Assembly (NCBI GenBank): GCA_963664675.2
Contig: CAXXLB010000002.1
Coordinates: 1 to 64,000 of the forward strand
From: JASGMR01 sp963664675
GTDB lineage: Bacteria > Thermotogota > Thermotogae > Petrotogales > Kosmotogaceae
Direction of reading: 5' to 3'
Length of the DNA stretch: 64,000 bases
This document shows, piece after piece, positions 8,339 to 18,316 of this stretch; position 1 is the first letter of the stretch; every line of letters starts with the position of its first letter. The notes below the pieces were generated by a model. It did not search any database, was not told where the DNA came from, and saw only the letters and a list, made by a program, of their open reading frames with translations. A program made the translations under genes and the position numbers.

Positions 8339-10234
8339 TTATCGGACAGTCACTCTGTTTCCGCCGTTGCTTTTTGATTTATAGAGGTTTTGGTCTGCTC
8401 TTTTTAATAAAAGTTCTGCCGATTTACATTCTTTCCTGCATTCGGCTATTCCCGCACTTAGAGTTATAATCTTATTTTTTGTTTTCGCATTGGGAATATT
8501 CAGTTCGTTTATCTTTTTTATTATTCTCTCGGTTATAATTTTTGAATTTTCCAGGTCCGTATTATTGAAAATAATCGCGAATTCATCTCCCCCGAACCTG
8601 TAGGCCCTGTCCGAATCACGTATCATATCATTCAAAACGGCTGCAACTTTTATAAGAACCTTGTCTCCTTCGGCATGGCCGTAAGTGTCGTTATAAATTT
8701 TAAAGCCATCGATATCGGACATAAGAAGAGAAAATTTTCCCACACCTTCTTTGGAATCTTTAAAAACGTTTTTTAAATCCCTGTCAAAGGATCTTCTGTT
8801 GTGTATACCTGTAAGTCCATCTAATAAACTCAATTTTCTCAATGATGAGTTCGCTTCTTCAAGTTCTCTGGTTCTTTCTTCCACCAAACGCTCGAGATTT
8901 TTATTTGTTTCCTGAATATTCCTCGCCATTGAAACAAAACTGTTTGCAAATAAACCTATTTCATTTTTTGTTTTTGTTGGAAGGAGAACCTCTTCATCTG
9001 CGATCTTTTTGAATTCTCCTCTGCTGACAAGATTGACCGCAAATCTCAATTGTTTAAGTGGTTTTGAGGCTGTAATATGTATTGTGAGATAAACAATCAG
9101 GAGAACGACAAACAGAAAAACCGCTCCGAATAAAATCACATAAAGTGAGACCATGTTGGCAAAATCATTTATAATTTTCCTGGGGTAAACTTCTACAAGC
9201 CACCAACCGGGTTCTTCTATTTCATCGACTGCGAGATAAGTGTTGTCTTCCTTATTTTCAAATATCTGCACCGATCCGGAATCATTTATATTTTTGCTTA
9301 TTATTTCATAAGCCTGAACGACCGAAGGCATTTCAATTTTATCAAGCGATAGCATGCCTACCCATTTCTGCTCTTCTTTGGGATCGGCAGGATGGGCGAC
9401 AAGGTAGCCATCTTTTCGAATTATGAAGTTGTATACACCGGTAGGTTCTCTGTCTATCAATCTTTCCATCAAATCCGTGAGATAGACATCATGACTTGGA
9501 TTCAAAAGATGTTTCCCTTCGTAATCGACAGGAACTTCGTAAGTTATCATCCAATCATTGGCAGTTTCATCATAATAAAGGCCGGTCCAAACCGGCTTTC
9601 TCTCAGGGTTGAATTCTTTAAGAGTGGACTCGATTACTGAAAGCTCATTCATCTTTAAATCCGCTTTTGCTTCCAAACCCCAGGGTTCTCCCGGCCAGAA
9701 AACGCTAATGCCATTTTCAGGGAATGAAGCATGAACATTTGCAAAACGATCTATCCATGCCGGCCCTAACTGTGAGAGGAGTTTATATGCCAGAACGAGC
9801 CTTCTTCTGAAATCAGGATCGTCAACAGGTTGATTATTCCCTATAAAACTTGACATTCCGTATCTGTAAATTCCATCTTCAGAAAAAAGTCCGTCGAAGT
9901 ATTCCTTTTTCATTCTTGTAGCTCCTTCATCATCGACAAAATAATATTTCCAGAACTCTTCTTCCGAAACTTCGATATCGGATGTGTATAATTTTAAATA
10001 TTCATTTTTGAATATTTCCAGATTGTCTCTTGCAAGATTAAAGATCTCGCTTTCCATCAGAACCTTTTCCGATAAAGAACTTTTCATATCCTTTACAGCC
10101 TCATTTTCAAACAGCTTATGAGAGATGAAATAAGTCAGGAATGCTGCGATAGCCATTATAATTAAATAAACTATTATTATTCTTATAAGAATTTCTTTTA
10201 TAAGAGAATTATTTTTTTTAGATTTATCTTCCAT
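8339..10234 (-). CDS. Membrane diguanylate cyclase with extracytoplasmic sensor (Cache-like, HAMP, GGDEF)
   Basis: Makes cyclic di-GMP in response to an external signal. One helix near residues 15-37, a roughly 300-residue outside domain of Cache type (with a WWLVEVYPRK end typical of dCache), a second helix near 350-375, a HAMP linker, a short coiled coil and a GGDEF domain. The active motif GGDEF is intact at residues 548-552, with an RDSD inhibitory I-site five residues before it, so feedback control by c-di-GMP is expected. GGAGG precedes the ATG. 631 residues. Monocistronic, convergent with the M23 gene. Confidence 0.88.
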   Translation of the reverse strand: MEDKSKKNNSLIKEILIRIIIVYLIIMAIAAFLTYFISHKLFENEAVKDMKSSLSEKVLMESEIFNLARDNLEIFKNEYLKLYTSDIEVSEEEFWKYYFVDDEGATRMKKEYFDGLFSEDGIYRYGMSSFIGNNQPVDDPDFRRRLVLAYKLLSQLGPAWIDRFANVHASFPENGISVFWPGEPWGLEAKADLKMNELSVIESTLKEFNPERKPVWTGLYYDETANDWMITYEVPVDYEGKHLLNPSHDVYLTDLMERLIDREPTGVYNFIIRKDGYLVAHPADPKEEQKWVGMLSLDKIEMPSVVQAYEIISKNINDSGSVQIFENKEDNTYLAVDEIEEPGWWLVEVYPRKIINDFANMVSLYVILFGAVFLFVVLLIVYLTIHITASKPLKQLRFAVNLVSRGEFKKIADEEVLLPTKTKNEIGLFANSFVSMARNIQETNKNLERLVEERTRELEEANSSLRKLSLLDGLTGIHNRRSFDRDLKNVFKDSKEGVGKFSLLMSDIDGFKIYNDTYGHAEGDKVLIKVAAVLNDMIRDSDRAYRFGGDEFAIIFNNTDLENSKIITERIIKKINELNIPNAKTKNKIITLSAGIAECRKECKSAELLLKRADQNLYKSKSNGGNRVTVR

Positions 10235-10606
10235 TTTTTGTTTCCTCCGGGCTTAATAATTCAGGAAATATTCTATAATAAAAATAGCTATGAAGTGTTA
10301 TGAGAATATATCATAATAATTGTTAATTCCAATCTAATATAAACAGTCTGGACCGTTTTCATCTTTTATTAATGAGTCTTTAAATAATTTTTTAAGATAT
10401 ACCAGTTTTTGTGTTAATGATATATGTGTTTTTATTTCAAAACAACATTTTATACATCAAAAATAAATTATTGACTGATCGATCTTCTCACCAATGAAAG
10501 GGACTTTTTGTATGGAGTGCAACCGCTCACTTGAAAGTTTATTTGAAAATTTTTAATATTTTAATAAAAGAAAAGCCCCATTTTTCCGGGGCCTTAATGA
10601 TGAAAT
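10235..10606. other. Intergenic region, 372 bp
   Basis: Lies between the start of the GGDEF gene and the end of the lipoprotein gene, both on the minus strand. It should hold the GGDEF promoter (a TATTAT-like -10 near 10274-10279 on the minus strand, without a good -35) and holds the lipoprotein terminator at 10565-10592. I see no coding potential, repeat or RNA gene in the rest. Confidence 0.6.
10565..10592 (-). terminator. Terminator of the lipoprotein gene
   Basis: On the minus strand GCCCC pairs with GGGGC over an 8-nt loop, followed by TTTTCTTTT. Confidence 0.8.
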
Positions 10607-11239
10607 TTAATTGACAGTCACATTTATAGTTTCTGTTTTAGTTTTTACCTTCGTATTGTCGCCCGAACCAATCGTCGCTGTTGCGGACACCGTTATTACA
10701 CCATTTCCCGCACTTTGAGGAACTATGCTGTAATTGTATTCGTATAAGGGAAGGATGGGAGGCACAATCTTTACACAGCTTGAAGAACAGGTCAAAACAG
10801 GATTGGAGAAACTTATATTTGATGTGAAGGGAAAATTAACAGTTATACTACCATCCTGTCCGCCGGCTTCTAAAACCATAGGATCCGGTGAATAGGTAAT
10901 TGAAATTTCATAATCTGTAACATTGACTGTTATTACTTTTTCCACGCTCTCGTATCCCGCGGCGGAAGCTCTGACTTTTATATCTGTTGTTCCAGAAGCA
11001 ATGGCGGTTATCTCTCCTGAGTTTGCATCCACGGTCGCAACATCTTCATTATCACTTGAAAATTCAACTGTAGCGCTTTCGGGTACTGTACCAAATCCAA
11101 TAGTTTGAGTATTGCCTTCGGTTAAATTGACCGGTGACTCTGTTGTTATTAATAATTGAACCTTTTGTGGACCGGGACACCCGACTAAGAATAAAATAGT
11201 TATTAAACCAACAAATATCAGGATAATTCCTTTTTTCAT
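10607..11239 (-). CDS. Lipoprotein with bacterial Ig-like (Big2) domain
   Basis: Signal peptide with lipobox LVGC; the lipidated Cys is residue 21, so the mature protein is membrane anchored on the outside. Residues about 30-108 form a Big2-type Ig domain: VEFSSDNEDVATVDANSGEI and a GTTDIKVRASAAG strand are characteristic. The rest looks like a second beta domain with a CSSSC motif that might form a disulfide. Big2 domains often serve in surface adhesion or as spacers. 210 residues, GGAGG ahead of the ATG. No ligand can be inferred. Confidence 0.8.
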   Translation of the reverse strand: MKKGIILIFVGLITILFLVGCPGPQKVQLLITTESPVNLTEGNTQTIGFGTVPESATVEFSSDNEDVATVDANSGEITAIASGTTDIKVRASAAGYESVEKVITVNVTDYEISITYSPDPMVLEAGGQDGSITVNFPFTSNISFSNPVLTCSSSCVKIVPPILPLYEYNYSIVPQSAGNGVITVSATATIGSGDNTKVKTKTETINVTVN

Positions 11240-11271
11240 AATACACCTCCGTTTTATCTTTTACTGTTTTT

Positions 11272-11300
11272 ATTATATTACATAATTAGATAAATGCAAA
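11272..11300 (-). promoter_or_regulatory. Promoter of the lipoprotein gene
   Basis: On the minus strand TTTGCA (11300-11295), a 17-bp spacer and a perfect TATAAT (11277-11272), about 33 bp before the start codon. Confidence 0.55.
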
Positions 11301-11512
11301 AAATGTTTTTTGCCAGGTTCAAAAATAATTTTTAAAGATCTCTATTTTCTTTTATAAAGAATTTTATAATTATCGTCATTCGCTTATTTTTTTGTGTTTG
11401 ATGACAAAACTTTCAGTTGAGAAATTTTGTTGTAACTTTTTCGCTATTTCCTGAGAAAATTCTTTTAATTTGTAAAACAATTTATTAAATTATGATTTTA
11501 ATATTTCCTATT

Positions 11513-12181
11513 TCAGTTAATGTTATAGGGTAGAACGAACAGAAACATTATCAATAAAAAGAAAATATTTCCCAATAATACCATCAAATGCCAGATTTCA
11601 TGGCTTGCGAATTTTCCGGGAAAGGGATTGGGTTTCTGTCTTAAAAAAATAAAAGCACCGACAGAATACATTATTCCTCCTAAAAGCATGAAAAGAATTG
11701 AAATAAAGCCCAGTTCTTTATATATATTGAAAATCAAGGAAACGGAGATCCAACCCATGGCCAGATATCCTGCGATTGAAAACCATTTCGGTATTTTTGT
11801 GAAGAAAATGGCTTTGATAACTATATTGATCAGTGCCAAGCCCCAGATGACCCCGAAAATGCTCCACCCGAGGGGTCCCCTCACTACAACCAGGCAGAAG
11901 GGAGTATAAGTTCCTGCTATGAGTATATAAATCGCACTGTGATCCAGTATTCCAAAGACCTTATAATATTTTTTTTTCCAGAGAAAAAAATGTAAAATAC
12001 TGCTTAAGGACATTGAAATAAAAACCGAGGCCCCGTAAAGGCTGAAACTTATAACGTGAACAGTTTTTCCCTGTAGTGCAGAAAAAACTATCAACAACAC
12101 AAGACCCGCAACAGCTATAGCGGAAGCTACAATATGACTGATAGTGTTGAAGCCTTCATTCGAGTTCTCTGAGGAAATCAT
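11513..12181 (-). CDS. Hemolysin III / PAQR-like membrane protein
   Basis: Seven predicted membrane helices and the family's metal-binding positions: SSILHFF (His), LDHSAIY (Asp, His) and HEIWH near the C-terminus (HxxxH). PAQR-superfamily proteins are proposed membrane hydrolases; bacterial hemolysin III members rarely have a proven role. Starting at the ATG at 12181 gives 222 residues, the family's usual size. An in-frame TTG at 12286 would add 35 residues of unusual sequence, and the best ribosome site in that stretch (GAAGGGAG) points to a non-standard ATT/ATA codon, so the start is uncertain. Confidence 0.82.
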   Translation of the reverse strand: MISSENSNEGFNTISHIVASAIAVAGLVLLIVFSALQGKTVHVISFSLYGASVFISMSLSSILHFFLWKKKYYKVFGILDHSAIYILIAGTYTPFCLVVVRGPLGWSIFGVIWGLALINIVIKAIFFTKIPKWFSIAGYLAMGWISVSLIFNIYKELGFISILFMLLGGIMYSVGAFIFLRQKPNPFPGKFASHEIWHLMVLLGNIFFLLIMFLFVLPYNIN

Positions 12182-12398
12182 TTCTCTGGTTATCCTTTCT
12201 TTACTGTACTTGTTGTTTATAATAATTTCTCCCTTCTTTTTTGCCTCTAAGGTAAGTTTAACACGTAAAACTTTTAAGTGAAACAATAATGAATTTATTT
12301 GTAAAAAACATCATATAAAATTACAATTGAATTTAAAATTTTATAAAAGAAAACAAACAGTGATATAATTGGATTAAACTTTTTCGCTGGAGATTAAA

Positions 12399-13970
12399 AT
12401 GAGAAAGTCAAAAAGGTTATTTTCGGTAATTTTTATAAGGTTAATATTTTCTCTGGTAGTAGTATATCTGGTGGTTTTTATAATCTTCGTCATTTCATAT
12501 AACTATTATTATAATAATTTTGTTATACCCAATGAGACTGACTCTGTTGTCGAATCGGTAGATAACACCATAGAGCTCGGTTATGATATCTTGATTAAAT
12601 ACAGCGAAAAAAATCAAAATATCGCCAAGGAATTGCTTTATGAACTGTCTTCTTCTTTCATTGAAAGCGGGGATGAAGGCCTTGGAAAGATGTTTCAGAG
12701 TTTTGATTTTGATGGAACGGATATAGACAAGATTGATTATTACTTAATAAAAGATGGGATCATTTCGGAAACGAGTTACGAAAAGGACCTGGGACTCAAT
12801 TTTAAGGAAATTAATGGTGATTTCTGGACTTTTTTACAGAACGAATTAGAAGAAAATGAATATTTTATTTCCAACATGGGATTTGAGTCTAAAACTAATA
12901 TTCCAAGACTTTATGGATACAGGAAATTAGATGAAGATACTATTTTTGAGATTGGATTAATATTGAATTCCGATTACACACAAAATTTTATAGGATATTT
13001 TCAAAATCTTCTGATTAAAAGAAGGGTGGAAAGAATAGAACTTTACAATGTTATTTTTATTCCATATGATGATTCTTTTGAATCGTTGAGCGATGGAGAT
13101 AAAGAAATATTCACAAAAATTCAAGGGGATTCCGGAGTAAAATTGATAAAAATTTCAAATATGAAAAGTATTCTCTACATAAAATGGCAATCCAACACAG
13201 AAGAGTTTCAAGCTACGATATATTTTAAAACTTATCTGGACTTCAGTGGAATTCTGACATTGGAAAGACATTTTATATTATTGGTTTTGATTTTGATTAT
13301 AGTTGGTTTTGTTCTATTAGTCATTAATTACTTGAATCTGAAAAAATATCTGAATCCTCTTTCTAAAAGAATTAAAAAAATAAATATTGATAATGAAGAT
13401 TATGAAAAATCCGGAATATATGAGTTCGATGTACTTGAACATATTCATAAAAGGGAAGTAGAAAAACAGAGATATCTTAAAGAAGCTTTCAAGAAAGAAA
13501 AAAACACTTATCAGGAACTCGCGAAGAGGGATCCCCTGACTGGATTGAGAAATCTTTTTGGCTGCAAAGAAATACTAGTGCACCTTTTAAAGGAAGAGTA
13601 TGAATCTTCTGTAGTCTACATTGATCTCGATGGTTTGAAGGAAGTAAATGATAAATATGGCCATGATATCGGAGATAAGATAATTAGAGAATTTTCTGAA
13701 ATACTTGAGAAAGAAATCAGAGAAACGGATTGTGCCTGTAGATTGGGAGGAGACGAGTTTCTCCTGGTGATGCCACATGCGGGAAAAAGAGCTGCAAAAA
13801 ATATTGTGAACAGAATAAAAAAGAATCTGTTCAATAGGAACAAAGAGGAACAGATAAAAATTAGTTTTTCCCATGGTTTTGATGATACAAAGGACAAAAG
13901 TACCGTAGAAGATTTGATCAAGGCGGCCGATAAAAGGATGTATGAAAATAAGAGGAGAAAAAAATATTAA
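12399..13970 (+). CDS. Membrane diguanylate cyclase (GGDEF)
   Basis: Second c-di-GMP synthase of the window. A helix at about residues 9-33, an extracytoplasmic segment of about 250 residues with no motif I recognise, a second helix near 290-312, a short helical linker and a GGDEF domain. GGDEF is intact at residues 450-454, and RETD five residues earlier is a likely inhibitory I-site. 523 residues. TGGAG precedes the ATG, and a TATAAT box lies at 12364-12369 with a poor -35. Monocistronic. Confidence 0.87.
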   Translation: MRKSKRLFSVIFIRLIFSLVVVYLVVFIIFVISYNYYYNNFVIPNETDSVVESVDNTIELGYDILIKYSEKNQNIAKELLYELSSSFIESGDEGLGKMFQSFDFDGTDIDKIDYYLIKDGIISETSYEKDLGLNFKEINGDFWTFLQNELEENEYFISNMGFESKTNIPRLYGYRKLDEDTIFEIGLILNSDYTQNFIGYFQNLLIKRRVERIELYNVIFIPYDDSFESLSDGDKEIFTKIQGDSGVKLIKISNMKSILYIKWQSNTEEFQATIYFKTYLDFSGILTLERHFILLVLILIIVGFVLLVINYLNLKKYLNPLSKRIKKINIDNEDYEKSGIYEFDVLEHIHKREVEKQRYLKEAFKKEKNTYQELAKRDPLTGLRNLFGCKEILVHLLKEEYESSVVYIDLDGLKEVNDKYGHDIGDKIIREFSEILEKEIRETDCACRLGGDEFLLVMPHAGKRAAKNIVNRIKKNLFNRNKEEQIKISFSHGFDDTKDKSTVEDLIKAADKRMYENKRRKKY

Positions 13971-14084
13971 ATAAATTCAATTTTTTATCCGCATTTTATT
14001 CACAACTTCAAATATTTAAATATATTTTTTATGGCAAAATGACAAAGTGTATATGAAGAAGTATTTATCTGGAGCGGGATTGTT

Positions 14085-15079
14085 TTGGATTTGCGCATCA
14101 AAAGCATATCCAATGAAGCTGTACTGAAAAAGGCTGCTTTAAGGTTTGGAAACGGAGCATAAAATCTGAATGAACTGAAGGCCTTTGAAAATTTTGTATA
14201 TAAATATAAAAAAGATAACGAAAAATATATTTTGAGAATAACGTATTCGTATCACAGATCCCCTGAAGAAGTTATCGGAGAAATTCAATGGATTAATTAT
14301 TTGTATGTTGTGGAACGAGTATTTCGAAGGCTGGAAAATCTCTCTATCGAAGATTATGTGGAAATAATTGAAATGAAAAATGGAACGAATTTCATAATCG
14401 TTTCATTCCGGAAAGCGAAGGGAAAACCTGCTCATGAGATCGATCTGACGAATAATCATATAAAAAATTGGGAAAAACTCATTGGAAAGCTACATAGATT
14501 AACCAAGAATTACTCGCCTGAAAATACTATGTATAAACGAAGAGAGTGGTACGATGAAAATTGTTTTAAATTCGATGATGAAATGATGAAAAAGATCGAT
14601 TCTAGTGTTGTGAAAAAATCCAAAAAAATAATTAACATGGTCAAAGAAATGTCTATCGATAAAGATTCTTATGGACTCATACATACAGACGCTCATACGG
14701 GAAATTTTTTCATCGATGATGGAGAATTAACTTTGTTTGATTTCGATGATTCTGCTTATAAACATTTTATAAGTGATATAGCTGTTGTTCTTTTTTATTA
14801 TATTGAGTCGTCGGTAAAAAAGAGGATAAGAGAGAAATAGCCAAAAAATTTTTAGGAGCTTTTCTTGAAGGATATTACTCTTAATATAATCCGGACAGGA
14901 AATGGTTCAAAGAATTCGACACATTTTTGAAATTGAGAGAGGTGAGTTTTTTCAGTTCTGTATGTACCAGCGAACAGTTAAGTGATCCAGAATCACCGGC
15001 ATATAAATTTGCAAAGAAACTTAAACCGAGAATACTGAATTATATTACTCTTGTGAACATAAATTATGAAAGAATTTAA
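14085..15079 (+). pseudogene. Broken aminoglycoside/choline-kinase-like phosphotransferase (APH fold)
   Basis: A kinase of the APH/choline kinase fold. The central 200 residues (14232-14840) keep the Brenner-like core YGLIHTDAHTGNFFIDD with catalytic HTDxHxxN and then LTLFDFDDS (metal-binding DFD). The first 25 codons run from a TTG at 14085 to a TAA at 14160-14162. The same frame continues with homologous-looking sequence (NLNELKAFENFVY). Near 14815-14825 the frame shifts, and the tail reads on (EIAKKFLGAFLEGYYS), is stopped again by TAA at 14882-14884 and ends at 15079. Two nonsense codons plus a frameshift make this a decayed gene. Confidence 0.8.
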
Positions 15080-15257
15080 GAATCGGCTATTCATATTGAA
15101 TTATGAAAACTGAATTTTTTTTACTTGCTTCAATAAAGAATATGTATCCTGATCATAACTTTTTAAAAATGAGTTTTTGACTAGTGAATAAGATTTTATA
15201 AATTATTCTTCTATTGAATTTCGATCTTAAGGTCTTATCTGCAATTTAAATAAATAA

Positions 15258-15283
15258 AAAACCGAAATGAAACATTTGGTTTT
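15258..15283. terminator. AT-rich hairpin in the 15080-15362 gap
   Basis: AAAACC-AAATG pairs with CATTT-GGTTTT around a 3-nt loop with one bulged G. It lies between the kinase pseudogene and the end of the convergent aldolase gene, so it may stop transcripts from both sides. The rest of the gap shows no coding potential. Confidence 0.45.
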
Positions 15284-15362
15284 ATTAATATTTCAGATCG
15301 GTTTTTCAGTATACTCTATAAATTACGATTTATTCAAACTGAATAAAAAATAAAATTATAAT

Positions 15363-16265
15363 TTATTTTGCAAGGCCTAATTCCGCCATATCCTGCATGA
15401 CTTTTTTGACCAGAACGGGATCTATGTCTATGTATGGACTTCTTGGATATCCTGCATCTATTCCTCTTTCTCTCAAGATCGCATGCATTATCGGCACCGT
15501 AGGTCCTGCCTTTGTTGTCTGTCTTACCTTCAATACCTTCCTCTGCAGCTCTATCGCTTCTTCTCTTTTTCCTTCGTTGTATTTTGCATACAGTTCTGCC
15601 ATCAGTTCGGGATATATATTCGCCATTCCACATACGCACCCTGTTGCTCCTGCATCGAATGCTCCCATGAATATCGCTTCCGTTCCTATTATTACGTTGA
15701 AATCTTCGTATTCCTTCACCGCTTCCTGGAAGAAGTAGAAGTTCACAAGATCAAATGAACTGTCTTTCAATCCTCTCAATCCATGTTCCGCAAGTCTTTT
15801 CAATAATTTAGGTGTTATTGTATTCTGTGATAGGTGTGGATTGTTGTATATGAATACAGGGAATTCTTCTTCATTTACGGCATCGATCATAGCTGCGAAA
15901 TGTGCAAACAGATTATCTTCGGGTATGTTTGGTGAATAATATGGTGATATCGCTCCTACTCCCTTGGCTCCTGCCGCTTTCGCGTGTTTTGCCAGCTCTA
16001 CCGTTGTCTTCGTGTCCGCTGTTCCGACGTGTGCAACCACGGGAACTTTTCCATTCACCTCATCCAGTATTATTTCCAGCGCCTTTTTTCTTTCATCTAA
16101 AGACATCAATGGACCGCATCCGTATGTTCCTATCGGATAATATCCGTTTACGTATGGCAGTGTGAACTTTATTATTTCTCTTATTCCCTTTTCATATATT
16201 TCACCGTCTTTTGTGAATGATGATAATACCGGTGGTATTATCCCCTTGAACTCCTTTGCTTTCAT
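15363..16265 (-). CDS. DapA-family class I aldolase (keto-deoxy sugar acid aldolase or related)
   Basis: TIM-barrel Schiff-base lyase of the dihydrodipicolinate synthase/N-acetylneuraminate lyase family. The Schiff-base Lys is K167 in GLKDSSFD, the catalytic Tyr is Y140 in FIYNNP, and the carboxylate-binding loop is GTYG at 46-49. 300 residues, full length. Transcribed away from the RpiR gene, whose operon holds a second aldolase and two sugar-acid kinases, so a 2-keto-3-deoxy sugar acid is a more likely substrate than aspartate semialdehyde (inference). Codon choice is more biased (GGA, ATA, AAG) than in neighbours, a sign of high expression. GGAGG lies ahead of the ATG. Confidence 0.85.
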   Translation of the reverse strand: MKAKEFKGIIPPVLSSFTKDGEIYEKGIREIIKFTLPYVNGYYPIGTYGCGPLMSLDERKKALEIILDEVNGKVPVVAHVGTADTKTTVELAKHAKAAGAKGVGAISPYYSPNIPEDNLFAHFAAMIDAVNEEEFPVFIYNNPHLSQNTITPKLLKRLAEHGLRGLKDSSFDLVNFYFFQEAVKEYEDFNVIIGTEAIFMGAFDAGATGCVCGMANIYPELMAELYAKYNEGKREEAIELQRKVLKVRQTTKAGPTVPIMHAILRERGIDAGYPRSPYIDIDPVLVKKVMQDMAELGLAK

Positions 16266-16537
16266 TTCCTTACCTCCTTTTTTTGTTTGATTCTATAAAA
16301 ACCTCATAACTATAAATTTATTTAATTTTACCAGATATTTTCAAAAATTGGAAAAAATTTTTTTTATTTTAAATTTCTGATTAATTGTAATTTTATTAAA
16401 TAATCGCATTTAATTCGAATTATTTGCCTTAAATAGAAAAATATAACAGATAATCATATTTGTTTAATTAATTTTTTTTGTATATAATCACATTAATAAA
16501 TGGAAATTTTTTCCAGAAAGAGGGGGTTAGAAATAAT
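16266..16537. promoter_or_regulatory. Divergent control region of the sugar-acid island
   Basis: 272 bp between the two divergent genes. The rightward promoter is TTGTTT (16460-16465), 17 bp, TATAAT (16483-16488). An inverted repeat AAATAAT (16398-16404) and ATTATTT (16419-16425) encloses the palindrome AATTCGAATT (16412-16421) and is the best candidate operator for the RpiR protein encoded next door. Promoter and repeat are seen; the binding is inferred. Confidence 0.45.
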
Positions 16538-17395
16538 ATGTCCTTTCCGAATTTACCTGTTATAAGGAGAATCAAAGATAATTATTCTAAACTCACGGCG
16601 ACGAGTAAAAAAATAGCGGATTTTGTAACGGAGAATCCTCAGAAAGTCCTTAAAATGTCTATCACTGACCTTGCTGAAGCGGCAGGAGTGAAGAGTGAAT
16701 CTTCCGTAGTTAGATTTTATAGAAAACTGGATTTCAACGGATATCACGAATTCAAAGTTTCCCTTGCGGGGGAAATTTCCGGAGCTTCAATTTTACATAC
16801 ATATGAAGATGTTCTTATAAACGATACTATATCCGAAGTTAAGAGAAAAATTATTTCCAGTAGTATAAGTGCCTTTCAGAATGCCATAACCACTCTGGAC
16901 GAGGATTCATTGAGCAAAACGCTGGATATACTTGACAACAGCAGGAATATTATATGCCTTGGTCATGGAGCGTCGGCGTCGGTGGCAAATTATGCGGCAT
17001 TCAGATTGTCCCTGCTTGGGAAGAATGCCTTTTTCATTCCCGATTCTCATACCTATGCGGTAATGCTTTCTAAACTGAAAAAGGAAGACTGTGTCTTTAC
17101 GGTTTCGTATTCCGGTGAAACTAGAGATTTTGTGATTCCGTTTCAGAAAAGAAATGAAAAATACAAGATCATAACGATTACCGGATCAAAAGGGAGTTTT
17201 CTTGCACGAATATCCGATCAGGTGATTTTATCGAATGTTGAGGAAACGGCGATGAGAACTGATGCAATGATAAGCAGGCATGTGCAACTGGCAATAGTGG
17301 ATATTTTATTTGCTGCCCTGGCAATAAAAGATGGGAAAGATTCTTTGAACACATTATCGGATTCAAGAAATTCATTAGCACATTTAAAATTTTAG
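16538..17395 (+). CDS. RpiR-family transcriptional regulator (HTH plus SIS)
   Basis: Senses phosphosugars. The N-terminal HTH_6 domain (KIADFVTENPQKVLKMSITD, then SSVVRFYRKLDFNGYHEFK) is followed by a SIS domain (ICLGHGASASVANY, then FTVSYSGETRDFV) that binds the sugar phosphate. The ATG at 16538 follows GAGGGGG; upstream in-frame codons lie inside the -10 box. 285 residues. First gene of a rightward operon of an aldolase, two kinases, TctCBA and a cupin, which it presumably controls together with the divergent aldolase. Confidence 0.9.
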   Translation: MSFPNLPVIRRIKDNYSKLTATSKKIADFVTENPQKVLKMSITDLAEAAGVKSESSVVRFYRKLDFNGYHEFKVSLAGEISGASILHTYEDVLINDTISEVKRKIISSSISAFQNAITTLDEDSLSKTLDILDNSRNIICLGHGASASVANYAAFRLSLLGKNAFFIPDSHTYAVMLSKLKKEDCVFTVSYSGETRDFVIPFQKRNEKYKIITITGSKGSFLARISDQVILSNVEETAMRTDAMISRHVQLAIVDILFAALAIKDGKDSLNTLSDSRNSLAHLKF

Positions 17396-17414
17396 ATAAA
17401 TCAGGAGGAGCTTT

Positions 17415-18305
17415 ATGCCAAAGGAATTAAAGGGAATAATACCGCCCCTAATAACAATTTTTGATTCGGAGGGAAAAGTAGACGAAAAAAAATACAGAGA
17501 ATTGATAGAATTTCAATGCAATCATGTTCATGGTCTTTTCGTATGTGGAACATATGGATCCGGACCTTTAATGACGAATGAAGAGAGGAAAAATGTTCTT
17601 GAAATTGCAGTGGATCAGGTCAAAGGAAGAATTCCCGTCATTGTTCATGTGGGGAGTTCAAAACCGGATGAGATTTTGGAATTAGTCTTACATGCGGAAA
17701 AAACGGGAGTAGATGCAATAGCAACTGTTCCTCCATTTTATTATGGATATTCACAGGCCGACATAGTGAGGTTTTTCAAGTGGTTGTTGAAAGAGGTCAA
17801 TCTTCCCCTTTATCTTTACGATAATCCAAAAACCACGGGATTGGAAATAGAAATTGAAACACTTAAAGAATTGAAAAAAGCAGGATTAACAGGGATAAAA
17901 GACAGCACATTCGATCTGCTTTATTTCTATGAAATTAAAAACAACCTCGGATTCGATGAATTCAATTACATTTCCGGTACGGAAGCTTATATCATTCCTT
18001 CGATAACTATTGGTGCATCTGCAGCAATTTGTGGTTTAGCAAACGCTTTTCCGGAGATAGTGGTGGAGCTCTATGACAAAACAATCAATAAAGAATATGA
18101 TGAAGCATTTATTTTACAGGAAAAAGTGAATCATTTGAGAGAAATTCAACATTATGCCGAAAGCATACCAGCGATTCATGCGATGCTCAAATTGAGGGGC
18201 ATAGACGGCGGATTTCCAAAGTTACCCTTTGTGAACGCTTCGGAAGAAGTGTATCAGAAGATAAGGAATGCTGTTATTGAAACAGGATATGTAGATATAA
18301 AATAA
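17415..18305 (+). CDS. DapA-family class I aldolase, second copy
   Basis: Paralogue of the divergent aldolase at 15363-16265. Schiff-base Lys is K162 in GIKDSTFD, Tyr is Y135 in YLYDNP, and GTYG is at 45-48. 296 residues. It lies 19 bp after the RpiR gene and 11 bp before the first PfkB kinase. The pairing of a DapA-fold aldolase with a ketodeoxygluconate-kinase-like protein is the usual signature of 2-keto-3-deoxy sugar acid breakdown; which sugar acid cannot be told. A neuraminate-type lyase is an alternative. Confidence 0.87.
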   Translation: MPKELKGIIPPLITIFDSEGKVDEKKYRELIEFQCNHVHGLFVCGTYGSGPLMTNEERKNVLEIAVDQVKGRIPVIVHVGSSKPDEILELVLHAEKTGVDAIATVPPFYYGYSQADIVRFFKWLLKEVNLPLYLYDNPKTTGLEIEIETLKELKKAGLTGIKDSTFDLLYFYEIKNNLGFDEFNYISGTEAYIIPSITIGASAAICGLANAFPEIVVELYDKTINKEYDEAFILQEKVNHLREIQHYAESIPAIHAMLKLRGIDGGFPKLPFVNASEEVYQKIRNAVIETGYVDIK

Positions 18306-18316
18306 GAGGTGTTTTT

